64,000 nucleotides of DNA from an uncultured Pseudomonadota bacterium (GCA_903876765.1 CAIRBH010000025.1:1-64000), one strand, 5' to 3'; positions 20,284 through 30,528 are shown, numbered from the stretch's first letter. The notes: generated by a model from the sequence alone, not told the origin. Numbers and translations are program-made.

Positions 20284-22524
20284 TCACTGCGCCACGCAAT
20301 CTACATAGTAAATCGCTTTACCCTCTACCACTTGTTTAACTAAACCGTGGTTGTCAGTCTCAAAGCCGGGAAATTTTTCATTAAATTCACGGGCAAATTT
20401 TAAGTAATTCACAATGACTTTATTGAACTGCTCGCCAGGTATTAGCAAAGGGATGCCAGGCGGATAGGGTGTTAGCAGCACCGCAGTAATGCGGCCTTCT
20501 AGGTCGTCAATCGGCACGCGGTCTATGTTGCGATGCGCCATTTTTGCAAACGCATCGGTAGGTTTCATGGCAGGCACCATATTGGATAAATACATTTCAG
20601 TGGTGAGGCGTGCCACGTCATTGGCTTTGTAAACTGCGTGAATTTGCTCGCATAAATCACGCAACCCCACTTTTTCATATCTTGGCTGCTTTTGTATAAA
20701 TTCAGGCAGTACTTTCCACAGCGGCTGGTTTTTGTCGTAGTCATCTTTAAACTGCTGTAGTGCGGCTACCATGGTGTTCCAGCGGCCTTTGGTAATGCCT
20801 ATGGTGAACATGATAAAAAATGAATAGAGGCCGGTTTTTTCGACTATCACGCCGTGTTCAGCTAAGTATTTGGTTACTATGGCGGCTGGGATGCCAAATT
20901 TATTCGAGAAGTTGCCTTTAATATCTAAGCCAGGGGTAATAATGGTTGCTTTGATGGGGTCTAGCATATTGAAACCTTCGGCTAAATTGCCAAAGTCGTG
21001 CCAAGCTTCGTTCGCTTTTAGCATCCAAGCATCGCGCTCTTCTAGGCCTTCCTCAGATAAGTCATCTGGCCCCCAAACTTTAAACCACCAATCCGCACCC
21101 CATTCCTCATCTACTTTACGCATAGCACGACGGAAATCCAAAGCTTCCATCAGGCTTTCTTCTACCAGCGCCGTGCCGCCAGGCGCTTCCATCATGGCTG
21201 CAGCCACGTCAATGCTGGCGACTATAGAATATTGTGGGCTAGTTGAGGTGTGCATCAAATAGGCCTCGTTAAAAATATCGCGGTCTAATTTATTGTTTTC
21301 AGCATCTTGAACCAAAATTTGGCTGGCTTGACTCAAGCCAGCTAGCAATTTATGGGTAGATTGCGTTGAGAACACCATGCTTTCTTTGCAGCGAGGGCGA
21401 CCTTCACCAATTGCATGGTAATCCCCATAAAAGTCATGAAAAGTAGCGTGTGGCAACCAAGCCTCATCAAAGTGTAAGGTGTCAATTTTGCCATCTAACA
21501 TTTCTTTGATTTCTTCTACGTTATACAGCACCCCATCATAAGTCGATTGGGTAATGGTCAGCACGCGAGGTTTAACGTTTTTATCAGTAATAAAGGGGTT
21601 AAGGTCAATTTTCTTTTGTATGTTTTCCCATTCAAATTCGCTTTTAGGAATGGGGCCAATAATGCCGAAGTGGTTGCGTGTGGGCATCAAAAAGACGGGG
21701 ATAGCGCCAGTCATGATGATGGCGTGCAATATGGATTTATGGCAATTACGGTCAACTACCACAACGTCACCAGGGGCGACCGTACTATTCCAGACCATTT
21801 TGTTAGAGGTGGAAGTGCCGTTGGTGACAAAATACAAGTGATCGCAGTTATAAATACGCGCTGCATTGCGCTCAGAAGCGGCAACAGGGCCAGTATGATC
21901 AAGTAATTGCCCTAGCTCATCGACTGCGTTACAAACGTCAGCACGCAGCATGTTTTCACCAAAAAACTGATGAAACATTTGGCCAACAGGTGACTTTAAA
22001 AATGCCACGCCACCAGAATGCCCTGGGCAGTGCCAAGAGTATGAGCCATCTGCTGCATATTCAGTTAGTGCCTTAAAGAAGGGCGGTGCTAGGCTATCTA
22101 AATAAGTACGTGCTTCACGCAGAATGTAGCGAGCGACAAATTCTGGCGTATCTTCATACATGTGAATAAAGCCGTTAAGTTCGCGCAGAATCTCGTTAGG
22201 GATATGGCGTGAGGTGCGGGTTTCGCCGTGTAAAAAAATCGGAATCTCTTCATTACGGTAACGAATCTCATCGACGAATTTGCGTAAGTTGTCTAGCGCA
22301 TCACGGTTTTCTTCAATAAATTCGTTATCGTCTATCGCTAAAATAAAGGCCGAAGCGCGGCTTTGCTGCTGTACAAATGAAGTAAGATCGCCATAGCTGG
22401 TCACCCCTAATACTTCAAAACCTTCAGCTTCTATGGCTTTGGCCAGCATGCGTATGCCTAGCCCAGATGAGTTTTCTGAACGAAAATCTTCGTCAATAAT
22501 GACAATAGGAAAGCGGAACTTCAT
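20284..22524 (-). CDS. Orn/Lys/Arg decarboxylase (class with N-terminal wing domain)
   Basis: It is a fold-type I PLP decarboxylase of 746 residues, the size of the biodegradative/constitutive lysine, ornithine and arginine decarboxylases. Seen: an N-terminal receiver-like wing domain (1-130), the core domain with YSWHCPGHSGGVAFLKSP, the conserved HFDEAWLPH and the PLP-lysine motif STQSTHKLLAGLSQAS, and a C-terminal domain. Substrate choice cannot be read by eye. A polyamine role (putrescine or cadaverine formation) is the likely use. It lies 17 bases after dcd on the same strand, probably as an operon. Confidence 0.9.
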   Translation of the reverse strand: MKFRFPIVIIDEDFRSENSSGLGIRMLAKAIEAEGFEVLGVTSYGDLTSFVQQQSRASAFILAIDDNEFIEENRDALDNLRKFVDEIRYRNEEIPIFLHGETRTSRHIPNEILRELNGFIHMYEDTPEFVARYILREARTYLDSLAPPFFKALTEYAADGSYSWHCPGHSGGVAFLKSPVGQMFHQFFGENMLRADVCNAVDELGQLLDHTGPVAASERNAARIYNCDHLYFVTNGTSTSNKMVWNSTVAPGDVVVVDRNCHKSILHAIIMTGAIPVFLMPTRNHFGIIGPIPKSEFEWENIQKKIDLNPFITDKNVKPRVLTITQSTYDGVLYNVEEIKEMLDGKIDTLHFDEAWLPHATFHDFYGDYHAIGEGRPRCKESMVFSTQSTHKLLAGLSQASQILVQDAENNKLDRDIFNEAYLMHTSTSPQYSIVASIDVAAAMMEAPGGTALVEESLMEALDFRRAMRKVDEEWGADWWFKVWGPDDLSEEGLEERDAWMLKANEAWHDFGNLAEGFNMLDPIKATIITPGLDIKGNFSNKFGIPAAIVTKYLAEHGVIVEKTGLYSFFIMFTIGITKGRWNTMVAALQQFKDDYDKNQPLWKVLPEFIQKQPRYEKVGLRDLCEQIHAVYKANDVARLTTEMYLSNMVPAMKPTDAFAKMAHRNIDRVPIDDLEGRITAVLLTPYPPGIPLLIPGEQFNKVIVNYLKFAREFNEKFPGFETDNHGLVKQVVEGKAIYYVDCVAQ

Positions 22525-22541
22525 TAAATAGATTTCCTTAA

Positions 22542-23117
22542 TTAAATCTTAGGTAGCGTCACACCAACTTGGCCTTGATACTTTCCGCCTCGGTCTTTGT
22601 AGCTGGTTTCACACACATCATCTGCATCCGCTTCAAAAAATAGCACTTGCGCGCAGCCTTCATTGGCATAAATTTTGGCCGGTAGTGGGGTGGTATTGCT
22701 AAATTCTAAAGTCACATAACCTTCCCATTCTGGCTCAAATGGCGTGACGTTGACGATAATGCCACAGCGCGCATAAGTTGATTTGCCCAGACATATCGTC
22801 AACACATTGCGGGGGATTCTAAAATATTCAACAGTGCGAGCAAGTGCAAATGAGTTAGGTGGAATAATGCAGTAATCAGCATTGACTTCTACAAATGAAT
22901 TTGGGTCGAAGTGCTTAGGGTCAACTATGGTGCTGTTGATATTAGTAAAGAGTTTAAATTCTGTACTACAGCGAATATCGTAGCCGTAGCTTGATGTGCC
23001 GTATGACACCATGCGCTCGCCCTTCGCATTTTGCTTGACTTGATTAGGCTCAAACGGCTCTATCATGCCGTGTTGCTCTGCCATTTGGCGTATCCATTTG
23101 TCTGATTTTATGCTCAT
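22542..23117 (-). CDS. dcd: dCTP deaminase
   Basis: It deaminates dCTP to dUTP, feeding dTMP synthesis by way of dUMP and ThyA. The 191-residue protein is close to the proteobacterial length. Seen: SYGYDIRCS near the N-terminus, the [28 protein letters not shown] core with the catalytic glutamate, and the [12 protein letters not shown] segment. It is preceded by a hairpin that should terminate zwf transcription, so it probably has its own promoter, and it is followed closely by the decarboxylase gene. Confidence 0.97.
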   Translation of the reverse strand: MSIKSDKWIRQMAEQHGMIEPFEPNQVKQNAKGERMVSYGTSSYGYDIRCSTEFKLFTNINSTIVDPKHFDPNSFVEVNADYCIIPPNSFALARTVEYFRIPRNVLTICLGKSTYARCGIIVNVTPFEPEWEGYVTLEFSNTTPLPAKIYANEGCAQVLFFEADADDVCETSYKDRGGKYQGQVGVTLPKI

Positions 23118-23147
23118 AATTAGTGCTTTTTATGGGTGAAAAGATAA

Positions 23148-23174
23148 AAAAGCGGAGTGACTAACCCCGCTTTT
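23148..23174 (-). terminator. Rho-independent terminator downstream of zwf
   Basis: AAAAGCGG (23148-23155) pairs with CCGCTTTT (23167-23174) around an 11-base loop, and T residues follow on the minus strand. It lies between the zwf stop and the dcd start. Confidence 0.75.
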
Positions 23175-23231
23175 AGCCCGACTTTAGTCAGTGCAGATAA
23201 TAGCAATAAATTGACTATTAGATATAAATTT

Positions 23232-24737
23232 TTAGTGCTTATCGCCACCTAATTCTATACTGTAGCGCCAGAATTGGTCTTTGGACTCAAAAATAATGCT
23301 AGATTCTTCAGGGTCACGGTTACCAGCTCGGTATTGATGTACGGCTGATTTATCCTCCGCCCAAGCCTTGACGATAGGGTCTATTAGCCGCCATTGCGCT
23401 TCTACTTCGCTAATATGCAGATACAACGATGGGTCGCCTTCCATCAGGTTTAGTAGCAGTGATTCATAGCTATCTATGCTTTCATCGCCTGGTTGGCGCT
23501 GTGGACCGTCTATGCTCAGTGTGCGGGTGGCAATATCTAGGCCAGGAATCTTAGATTCGATTTCCATTTTAATGCACTCACGCGGCTGAATGTTCAGTGT
23601 CAGCCAGTTTTGATGCTGTGCTTCGTGTAACTGCATAGGTGCTTTTTTGAAGCGTATGCTGACAGCAGTGTTTCCTTCGTGCATGCGTTTTGCCGTACGA
23701 ACATAAAATGGCACACCTTGCCAGCGTGGGTTATCAATAAACAATTTGAGTGCGGCATAAGTTTCAGTCACACTGGCTGTCACCCCCTCTCTAGCAAGCT
23801 CTTCTAAATAGCCAGCGACATTCTCACCATGACCATCGGCGACACAAACGCGGCCCACTGCATATTGCGCACGGAAGGCATTTTTATGTAATTCATTGAC
23901 TGGTAATGGCCGAATCGCCTGTAAAAGCTTAATTTTTTCTGCGCGTATGCTATCTGGCGTTAAATCTTTTGGTTTTTCCATAGCAACCAGTGCTAGTGTT
24001 TGTAGTAAGTGGCTCTGCGCCATGTCGCGTAATGCACCAGTATTGTTATAAAACTCAATACGATCGCCTACCCCTAAAGTTTCATTGTTAGTGATCTGTA
24101 CGTGGTCAATGTATTGGTTATTCCAAATTGGCTCAAACATTGTGTTGGCAAAGCGCGTCAACATAATGTTTTGTAGGGCAGATTTTCCTAAATAGTGGTC
24201 TATGCGATAGATTTGACTTTCTTTTAGATGCTTGGTGATAGATGCCTGTAGGGATTGCGCTGATGGCAGGTTAGTACCAAACGGCTTTTCAATTAACACG
24301 CGTCGCCAGTATTTGCTTTCATCTAATAAGCCGACCCCAGAGAGTTGCTCGACTATGGGGGCAAAATCTGTAGGCCTAACCGACAAGAAGTAAGCTAAAT
24401 TCTGTGGGAATATTTTTTCATCGCTCAAAGTCGCCTTCATTTTGTTAAATGCATCTGCGTCAGTCGGTGAGTTGGCATGATAATGATTACGCGCAATAAA
24501 GCGCTCAAACACTGTTTTATCATAGCCGTTTTTAAACTTAGCATCTAACATGGTTTTGATGTCAGCTTGCCATGCTTCGCGCGATACTGCGCCGCGGCCA
24601 ACAGAAAGAATTGCCATTTTTTCTGGTAGGCGGCCTGCTGCATCTAAGCGAAATAGACCAGGCATTAATTTGACGCGGGATAAGTTTCCGCTAGCGCCAA
24701 ACAATACCAGCGTGCAAGGGTCAATTTTTTTAGCCAT
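23232..24737 (-). CDS. zwf: Glucose-6-phosphate 1-dehydrogenase
   Basis: It oxidises glucose 6-phosphate to 6-phosphogluconolactone with NAD(P)+. The 501-residue protein has the N-terminal LVLFGASGNLSRVKLMP nucleotide-binding motif and the active-site motif RIDHYLGKSALQN. In RuMP-cycle methylotrophs this enzyme starts the dissimilatory hexulose-phosphate cycle that oxidises formaldehyde; here that is inference from context. AAGG about 8 bases before the ATG is the ribosome-binding site. pgl, encoding the next step, lies about 1 kb away on the other strand, beyond a hydrolase gene; gnd is not in the window. Confidence 0.97.
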   Translation of the reverse strand: MAKKIDPCTLVLFGASGNLSRVKLMPGLFRLDAAGRLPEKMAILSVGRGAVSREAWQADIKTMLDAKFKNGYDKTVFERFIARNHYHANSPTDADAFNKMKATLSDEKIFPQNLAYFLSVRPTDFAPIVEQLSGVGLLDESKYWRRVLIEKPFGTNLPSAQSLQASITKHLKESQIYRIDHYLGKSALQNIMLTRFANTMFEPIWNNQYIDHVQITNNETLGVGDRIEFYNNTGALRDMAQSHLLQTLALVAMEKPKDLTPDSIRAEKIKLLQAIRPLPVNELHKNAFRAQYAVGRVCVADGHGENVAGYLEELAREGVTASVTETYAALKLFIDNPRWQGVPFYVRTAKRMHEGNTAVSIRFKKAPMQLHEAQHQNWLTLNIQPRECIKMEIESKIPGLDIATRTLSIDGPQRQPGDESIDSYESLLLNLMEGDPSLYLHISEVEAQWRLIDPIVKAWAEDKSAVHQYRAGNRDPEESSIIFESKDQFWRYSIELGGDKH

Positions 24738-24788
24738 TTGGTAACCTTAAATTTTAAATGTTTACTTGAGTCAAGATATGCGCCTTAA

Positions 24789-24814
24789 CAGCACTCAAGC
24801 TAGCTCGAGTGCTG
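24789..24814. repeat. 26-bp near-perfect palindrome between a hydrolase gene and zwf
   Basis: CAGCACTC and GAGTGCTG flank AGCTAGCT, itself a palindrome, with a single A/C mismatch pair. A second small inverted repeat (CTGGC ... GCCAG) lies just to its right. It sits between the stop of the dienelactone hydrolase gene and the start of zwf, both on the minus strand. No long T tract follows on either strand, so it could be a weak terminator, an attenuator or a regulator-binding site. Confidence 0.7.
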
Positions 24815-24840
24815 CTGGCCATGGACATTGCCAGTGTTAA

Positions 24841-25632
24841 TTAATGACGACTTTCAGCAGGTGCGCCATCGGTTTCCATGTCCAGATCACCCCAGCCTAG
24901 GCGGCGATGGAATAATTCGAGTAATAAGTCCCAGCTCAGGCGCGATAGTGCGGGGTCGTAACGATGGCCTTCATCGCGCATAAAGGCATGTTGACCATTG
25001 AATTCGTGCCAAGTATAGCGGGCGCCGACTTCATCTAGGCGCGCTTTCACCATATTACGGCCTTCTAGTGGCACGTGAGGGTCTTGGCGACCCCAAATAT
25101 GCAATAGCTCGCCTTTGATTTCGCCAGCACGTTCTAGTGAATTATCATTTTTGCCTAGGCCTAATGCCTTTTTGTGTATATCAGTGGCATAAAAACACAC
25201 GGCTGCAAGCACGCCAGGATTCATCGCAGCGCGGAATGCCAAGTGACCGCCAACGCAAATCCCCATGACGCCAAGACGGCCAGTACAGTCAGTACGCGAT
25301 TTTAGGTAATCTAGCACAGCACGAGCATCACTATCATAGGCATGCACTTCTTTGGTAATTTTGTGCGCATTGCCGCGTGTGGTGCCTTCTTCATCGTAAG
25401 GAATCACCGTGCCTGCTGGTTCTAGTTCGTGGTAGATTTCTGGGCAAGCGACGATAAAGCCATGACCAGCCAGCATCGCGGCGGTACGGCGAATAGGGTC
25501 TGTGACTTGAAAAATCTCTGAAAACATTAAAATACCAGGGTAATTGCCTGGCGCCGCGGGGCGAAAAATATGTGCGCGCATTTCACCGGTTGGGGTATTA
25601 AGATCTACAATTTCACTGTCTTTGATTAGCAT
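24841..25632 (-). CDS. Dienelactone hydrolase family protein
   Basis: It is an alpha/beta-hydrolase of 263 residues. The nucleophile elbow GICVGG has cysteine at the catalytic position, as in carboxymethylenebutenolidase, and the WHEFNGQHAFMRDE segment near the C-terminus carries the catalytic histidine. Natural substrates of the many non-aromatic-pathway members are unknown, and no aromatic catabolic genes surround it. Its place between zwf and pgl is suggestive but does not prove a sugar-lactone role. AGGACTAAAA before the ATG is a good ribosome-binding site. Confidence 0.85.
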   Translation of the reverse strand: MLIKDSEIVDLNTPTGEMRAHIFRPAAPGNYPGILMFSEIFQVTDPIRRTAAMLAGHGFIVACPEIYHELEPAGTVIPYDEEGTTRGNAHKITKEVHAYDSDARAVLDYLKSRTDCTGRLGVMGICVGGHLAFRAAMNPGVLAAVCFYATDIHKKALGLGKNDNSLERAGEIKGELLHIWGRQDPHVPLEGRNMVKARLDEVGARYTWHEFNGQHAFMRDEGHRYDPALSRLSWDLLLELFHRRLGWGDLDMETDGAPAESRH

Positions 25633-25792
25633 TTTTAGTCCTGAGAATGGCCATTAAGAATAGCCGTATATAATAAAGCAAGCAGGCCTATTCATACAGT
25701 GTTTTTAGTATAAAAAACTATAAAAAGCATGACAATTTTTGTAATTTAGTGTCAAATTCGACCTAACTTTTTTCTACTGAGATTAAACTAAT

Positions 25793-26476
25793 ATGCAGGC
25801 TACCAATACGCGATGGAAGCACTTTGACAGTATTGAATGTTTAAGGCATGGCGTGTGTGATGCTATCGTGAAAAATGCCCAAGAGGCGATCACTGAGCGC
25901 GGGCAATTTACTATCGTACTAGCAGGTGGCAACACGCCTCGTGCTATTTATCGGCTACTTAGAGACTTAGACTTGGACTGGTCTAACTGGCATATTTATC
26001 ATGGTGATGAGCGTTGCTTGCCAGTCAATCACGAAGACCGTAACAGTTTAATGGTTGAGCAAGTCTGGCTGAATCATGTGGCTATTCCCGCAAGTCAGAT
26101 TCATGATATTCCTGCTGAGTTAGGCCCGATTGCTGGGGCAAACGCTTATGCACAAACTTTGCATGATTTAGCCAGCTTCGACATGGTGCTATTAGGCTTG
26201 GGTGAAGATGGTCATACGGCCTCACTATTTCCGGGCCATCAATTGGATAACAGCGCGGATGCGGTGCCTGTGTTTAATTCGCCCAAGCCACCAGCTGAGC
26301 GGGTTAGCTTAAGCCAAAAGCGCTTAAATAACACTAGGCAGGTCATATTTATTGTCACAGGCGCTGGCAAGCAGCAAGCGGTAAATGATTGGCGCAGCGG
26401 GCTTACCATTCCTGCCACTTTAATCCATCCCGAAAATGGAGTGGATGTTTACTGTTATGATGTGGCGCTCAATTAG
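25793..26476 (+). CDS. pgl: 6-phosphogluconolactonase
   Basis: It hydrolyses 6-phosphogluconolactone, the Zwf product, to 6-phosphogluconate. The 227-residue DevB-type enzyme shows FTIVLAGGNTPRAIYRLL near the N-terminus, the HIYHGDERCLP motif and LLGLGEDGHTASLFPG with the catalytic histidine. It is divergent from the dienelactone hydrolase across a 160-base gap. It ends 22 bases before the end of the convergent mrp gene. No strong ribosome-binding site is seen. Confidence 0.96.
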   Translation: MQATNTRWKHFDSIECLRHGVCDAIVKNAQEAITERGQFTIVLAGGNTPRAIYRLLRDLDLDWSNWHIYHGDERCLPVNHEDRNSLMVEQVWLNHVAIPASQIHDIPAELGPIAGANAYAQTLHDLASFDMVLLGLGEDGHTASLFPGHQLDNSADAVPVFNSPKPPAERVSLSQKRLNNTRQVIFIVTGAGKQQAVNDWRSGLTIPATLIHPENGVDVYCYDVALN

Positions 26477-26498
26477 CCTAAATGCTGTGGCAAAATTG

Positions 26499-27587
26499 TC
26501 AGCTATTTTGAATGACAATATTAGGAAATTTAGCACTGTGATCTTGGCTGCTGTTGGCTATTTTAATGGCGGCAGCACGGGCTATTTTCTTGTAAATATC
26601 AGCTATCGCGCTATCAGGCTCGGCAATAACAGTGGGCTTGCCAGCATCAGACTGCTGTCTAATTTTAATATCTAAGGGCAGGCTGCCCAGCAAATCTACC
26701 TGATAGTCTTGACACATTAATGCTCCGCCGCCAGAGCCAAAAATAGGTTCTTCGTGGCCACATTGGCTGCAAATATGCGTGCTCATGTTTTCAACTATGC
26801 CTAAGATTGGAATATTGACCTTCTCAAACATTTTTAAGCCTTTACGCGCATCTAGCAAGGCAATATCTTGCGGGGTGGTGACAATAATCGCCCCAGTAAC
26901 GGGGATTTTTTGCGCAAGGGTGAGCTGTATATCGCCCGTCCCAGGCGGTAAATCAATAATTAAATAATCTAAGTCACGCCATTTGGTATCCCGTAATAAT
27001 TGCTCTAAAGCGCCTGTTACCATGGGGCCGCGCCATACCATAGGGGTGTCATTGTCGATTAAAAATCCGATAGACATTGCTTGTATGCCGTGAGCTAGCA
27101 TGGGGTCCATGGTTTTGCCATCAGTGCTTTCTGGGCGCCCAGTAATGCCTAACATCTGCGGTTGACTTGGTCCGTAAATATCAGCGTCTAGCAAGCCTAC
27201 CGTTGCCCCTTCAGCGGCTAGCGCCAAGGCTAAATTGACAGAAGTGGTCGATTTGCCAACCCCGCCTTTGCCAGAAGCGACGGCAATAATATTTTTTACA
27301 TTCGCTAGCAAGGTGACGCCTTGTTGAGCCTTGTGCGCGACGATGCGGCTGCTGATATTGACCGTGACCTTGCCTATGTCAGGCAAGGCTTTCAGCGCTT
27401 TCATTACCAGCGCTTGCACATCTGCCATGACCGATTTTGCTGGGTAGCCAAGTACAATATCTAAGCTAACATCGCTAGCATTAATTTGGATATTTCTAGC
27501 TGATTTACTACTGATAAAATCTTTGCCAGTATTGGGGTCTATACATAGTTTTAGCGTGCTTTGTATCAGTAATTCTGTGATTGCCAT
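26499..27587 (-). CDS. apbC: Iron-sulfur cluster carrier protein (Mrp/ApbC)
   Basis: It is a P-loop ATPase that binds and transfers [4Fe-4S] clusters. The 362-residue protein has an N-terminal MIP18/DUF59-like domain (1-85), a deviant Walker A GKGGVGKST (about 108-116), the switch region DADIYGPSQPQML, and the cluster-binding CSQCG motif at about residue 265. It is divergent from metG, a pairing that is conserved across many proteobacteria. The extreme C-terminus (KFPNIVIQNS) is a short extension beyond the usual end. Confidence 0.96.
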   Translation of the reverse strand: MAITELLIQSTLKLCIDPNTGKDFISSKSARNIQINASDVSLDIVLGYPAKSVMADVQALVMKALKALPDIGKVTVNISSRIVAHKAQQGVTLLANVKNIIAVASGKGGVGKSTTSVNLALALAAEGATVGLLDADIYGPSQPQMLGITGRPESTDGKTMDPMLAHGIQAMSIGFLIDNDTPMVWRGPMVTGALEQLLRDTKWRDLDYLIIDLPPGTGDIQLTLAQKIPVTGAIIVTTPQDIALLDARKGLKMFEKVNIPILGIVENMSTHICSQCGHEEPIFGSGGGALMCQDYQVDLLGSLPLDIKIRQQSDAGKPTVIAEPDSAIADIYKKIARAAAIKIANSSQDHSAKFPNIVIQNS

Positions 27588-27820
27588 TAGGTCAATTCCT
27601 GTGTAAATCGCGAAGCGGGTTAATCTTGAGTAAAAAGATAGGGTATTCTAACTGATGTGTTGCCAGCTTGGGCATGCGGCTTGGGTAATTTGCAAAAAAA
27701 ATTGCTGAGTTAGCCTAGAGTGTTGCGGCCTCTTGCCAGAATAAAATCCTCAATGAATGCTGGGTTAAGTGTGTGTCATTTGCTAGAATAGCATTTTAGC
27801 TTAATAGATCCATTTATCTC

Positions 27821-29872
27821 ATGGCCACTGTCACTGCCCACCGTAAAATCCTTGTCACGTCTGCGCTTCCTTATGCCAATGGCAGCATACACTTAGGCCA
27901 CTTGGTCGAATATATTCAAACTGATATATGGGTACGTTTTCAAAAAATGCAGGGGCATACTGTGCATTATGTTTGCGCTGATGACACGCATGGTACCCCC
28001 ATTATGCTACGTGCCGAGAAAGAGGGCATTACGCCTGAAGCCTTGATAGAAGCCGTTCACAAAGAGCATGCTGCTGACTTTAAAGCGTTTTTGGTTGATT
28101 TTGACAATTACCATTCAACCAATGCCCCTGAGAATAAAGAACTTGCTCAAAGCATTTATAGAACATTAAAAGCCAATGGCAAGATAGCCACAAAAATCAT
28201 AGAGCAGTTTTATGACCCAGTAAAAAAAATGTTTTTGCCAGACCGGTTTATTAAAGGCGAATGTCCTAAATGTCATGCTAAAGACCAATATGGCGATTCT
28301 TGTGAGGTATGCGGCGCAACTTACAACCCTACTGAACTGATTAACGCCTATTCTGCCGTTTCTGGGGCGGCGCCCATTCGTAAAGAAACCGAACATTACT
28401 TTTTCAAATTGTCAGAATGTGATGCTTTTTTAAAGCAGTGGACGCGCTCAGGCACCTTGCAAGGTGAAGCGGCTAACAAAATGGGCGAATGGTTTGCCAG
28501 TGGCCTGAATGATTGGGATATCTCACGCGATGCGCCTTATTTTGGCTTTGAAATACCCGATGCGCCAGGTAAGTATTTTTATGTGTGGTTAGATGCCCCC
28601 ATAGGCTATATGGCTAGTTTTAAAAACTTGTGTGGCAAGTTAGCCCTTGATTTTGATGAGTATTGGGCTAAAGACAGTCAAACAGAGCTTTACCACTTTA
28701 TTGGCAAAGACATTCTTTATTTTCATGCGCTGTTTTGGCCAGCGACTCTAGAATTTTCAGGTCACCGCACCCCTACACAAATTTTTGCGCACGGCTTTTT
28801 AACGGTCAACGGCGAGAAAATGAGTAAGTCGCGTGGTACGTTTATCACAGCGCGCAGCTATTTAGATCATATTAATAACCCTGAATACTTACGCTACTAC
28901 TATGCGGCAAAACTCAATAGCAGCATGGAAGATATAGATTTGAGTTTGGATGATTTTGTCGCAAGAGTGAATAGTGATTTGGTGGGCAAGTATATTAATA
29001 TTGCCAGTCGTTGTGCTGGATTTATTGACAAGTACTTTGCGGGTGAGTTGAATGTGGCGGCAATTCAAGGCTTGGTAGGAGGCGCAATAGCTTCTGGTCA
29101 AATCATTAGTGAATCATTCGACGCTAGAAATTACGCAAAAGCGATACGCGACATTATGGAATTGGCGGACCGCGTGAATGGTGAAATTGCGCAGGCAGCA
29201 CCTTGGGTGTTAGCGAAAGACGAGACTAAAAAAGCCGAACTGCATGATATCTGTTCCCGAGCTATGCATGGGTTTTATGTGATCTCAATTCTATTGCAGC
29301 CAGTGTTGCCTGCTTTAGTCAGTAGGGTCGCTAGAGAATTTTTTGCTAAGCATGATGACTTTGTATGGGCCGATTTAGGGCTGATACCGAGCCGTATTAA
29401 TCCCTATCAACATTTAATTACCCGCATAGAACCAAAAGCGATAGCAGCCATGACAGAAGCAAATAAAGAAAATCTAACTGCTACACCTCAAGTCACTGCG
29501 CCTGTGACTAGTCCTGTTGAAGAGGTCACTTTGTCTGAAGCCGAATACATCAGTATAGATGATTTCACCAAGGTGGATTTACGCATTGCTAAAATCGTCA
29601 ATGCCGAGCATGTAGAAGGTGCTGAGAAGTTGTTAAAGCTGACTTTAGATATAGGCGAAGCCAATCCGCGCCAAGTGTTTGCCGGTATTAAATCAGCTTA
29701 TGACCCTGCTAATTTAGTGGGACGTTTAACGGTGATGGTCGCTAACTTAGCGCCGCGTAAAATGAAGTTTGGCATGAGCGAGGGCATGGTATTAGCCGCT
29801 AGCGATGAAAAAGGCGGGCCCTTTATATTGAGCCCAGATGTTGGCGCAAGCTTGGGGATGCGCGTTAAATAA
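27821..29872 (+). CDS. metG: Methionyl-tRNA synthetase
   Basis: It charges tRNA(Met). The 683-residue protein has the class I signatures GSIHLGH (HIGH-type, about 21-27) and KMSKS, a zinc-binding knuckle with CPKCH and CEVC (about 148-168), and a C-terminal EMAP/tRNA-binding dimerisation domain (from about residue 575: [24 protein letters not shown]). A Thr/Pro/Glu-rich linker joins the two parts. It is transcribed away from mrp/apbC with 233 bases between them. Confidence 0.98.
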   Translation: MATVTAHRKILVTSALPYANGSIHLGHLVEYIQTDIWVRFQKMQGHTVHYVCADDTHGTPIMLRAEKEGITPEALIEAVHKEHAADFKAFLVDFDNYHSTNAPENKELAQSIYRTLKANGKIATKIIEQFYDPVKKMFLPDRFIKGECPKCHAKDQYGDSCEVCGATYNPTELINAYSAVSGAAPIRKETEHYFFKLSECDAFLKQWTRSGTLQGEAANKMGEWFASGLNDWDISRDAPYFGFEIPDAPGKYFYVWLDAPIGYMASFKNLCGKLALDFDEYWAKDSQTELYHFIGKDILYFHALFWPATLEFSGHRTPTQIFAHGFLTVNGEKMSKSRGTFITARSYLDHINNPEYLRYYYAAKLNSSMEDIDLSLDDFVARVNSDLVGKYINIASRCAGFIDKYFAGELNVAAIQGLVGGAIASGQIISESFDARNYAKAIRDIMELADRVNGEIAQAAPWVLAKDETKKAELHDICSRAMHGFYVISILLQPVLPALVSRVAREFFAKHDDFVWADLGLIPSRINPYQHLITRIEPKAIAAMTEANKENLTATPQVTAPVTSPVEEVTLSEAEYISIDDFTKVDLRIAKIVNAEHVEGAEKLLKLTLDIGEANPRQVFAGIKSAYDPANLVGRLTVMVANLAPRKMKFGMSEGMVLAASDEKGGPFILSPDVGASLGMRVK

Positions 29873-29946
29873 AAGCAAGGCCGCAAGCGCATCAGCGTGA
29901 CATTCAGCTGATTTTAGCTGACAGCCTGCTTAAAGTTGCCTAGCGC

Positions 29947-30375
29947 TCAGTTAGCCTTAGGTTTAGGTTCAGGTAGTTTAACGGCAGGCTTGGCTTCTTT
30001 GCCACTGGCAATGAGCTTTACGCTAGGCTTAAGATTGTTGTTTTTTTCAACTTTAGCCGCAGCACCTGCTTTGCTGTCAGCAGGTTTGCTATTGTTAGCT
30101 TTGCTTGCTGCCGCATCAGTGATGACAATATCTTTGCGTATATTTTTTAAAGTGACTGGGCCTATGCCATCGACTTTATCAAGATCATCAATGCTCTTAA
30201 AGTTACCATTTTTTTTGCGATAGTCTAGGATGGCTTTGGCTTTCACCGCGCCTATGCCCTGTAAGTTTTCTAGATCAGCTTGCGTGGCGGTATTAATGTT
30301 GACGGCAGCAAGAGCGCTGAGGCTGAAGCTTAGTAATGCAAGTAATGCAAGTAATGCCAATAACATTTTTTTCAT
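29947..30375 (-). CDS. ComEA-like helix-hairpin-helix DNA-binding protein
   Basis: It is a secreted protein of about 142 residues. The signal peptide contains (Leu-Leu-Ala) repeats encoded by 9-bp tandem repeats (30332-30358) and ends near ALA. It is followed by a helix-hairpin-helix pair: INTATQADLENLQGIGAVKA and DLDKVDGIGPVTLKNIRKDI. The C-terminal third is Lys/Ala/Pro-rich. Such proteins bind DNA in the periplasm for natural transformation in some bacteria; that role is inferred. I chose the ATG at 30375 because AAGGGGAG lies just upstream and the signal peptide then starts correctly. Confidence 0.88.
   Translation of the reverse strand: MKKMLLALLALLALLSFSLSALAAVNINTATQADLENLQGIGAVKAKAILDYRKKNGNFKSIDDLDKVDGIGPVTLKNIRKDIVITDAAASKANNSKPADSKAGAAAKVEKNNNLKPSVKLIASGKEAKPAVKLPEPKPKAN
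30332..30358. repeat. Three 9-bp tandem repeats in the ComEA signal peptide
   Basis: AGTAATGCA occurs twice and AGTAATGCC once in direct succession, encoding Leu-Leu-Ala repeats in the hydrophobic core of the signal peptide. Length changes of 9 bp would stay in frame. Confidence 0.85.
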
Positions 30376-30528
30376 TTTAGACTCCCCTTGGGTTGTAAAT
30401 ATCATCATGGATAGCGGCTATTTAACTATTGATATATCAGCTGAAATATCTGCGATAAATCATAGCGAAATCAGCCCTGTGTGACAACTTTAGTGAGTTA
30501 AATGTGCTGAATTTTTGAAGCTAATGAA

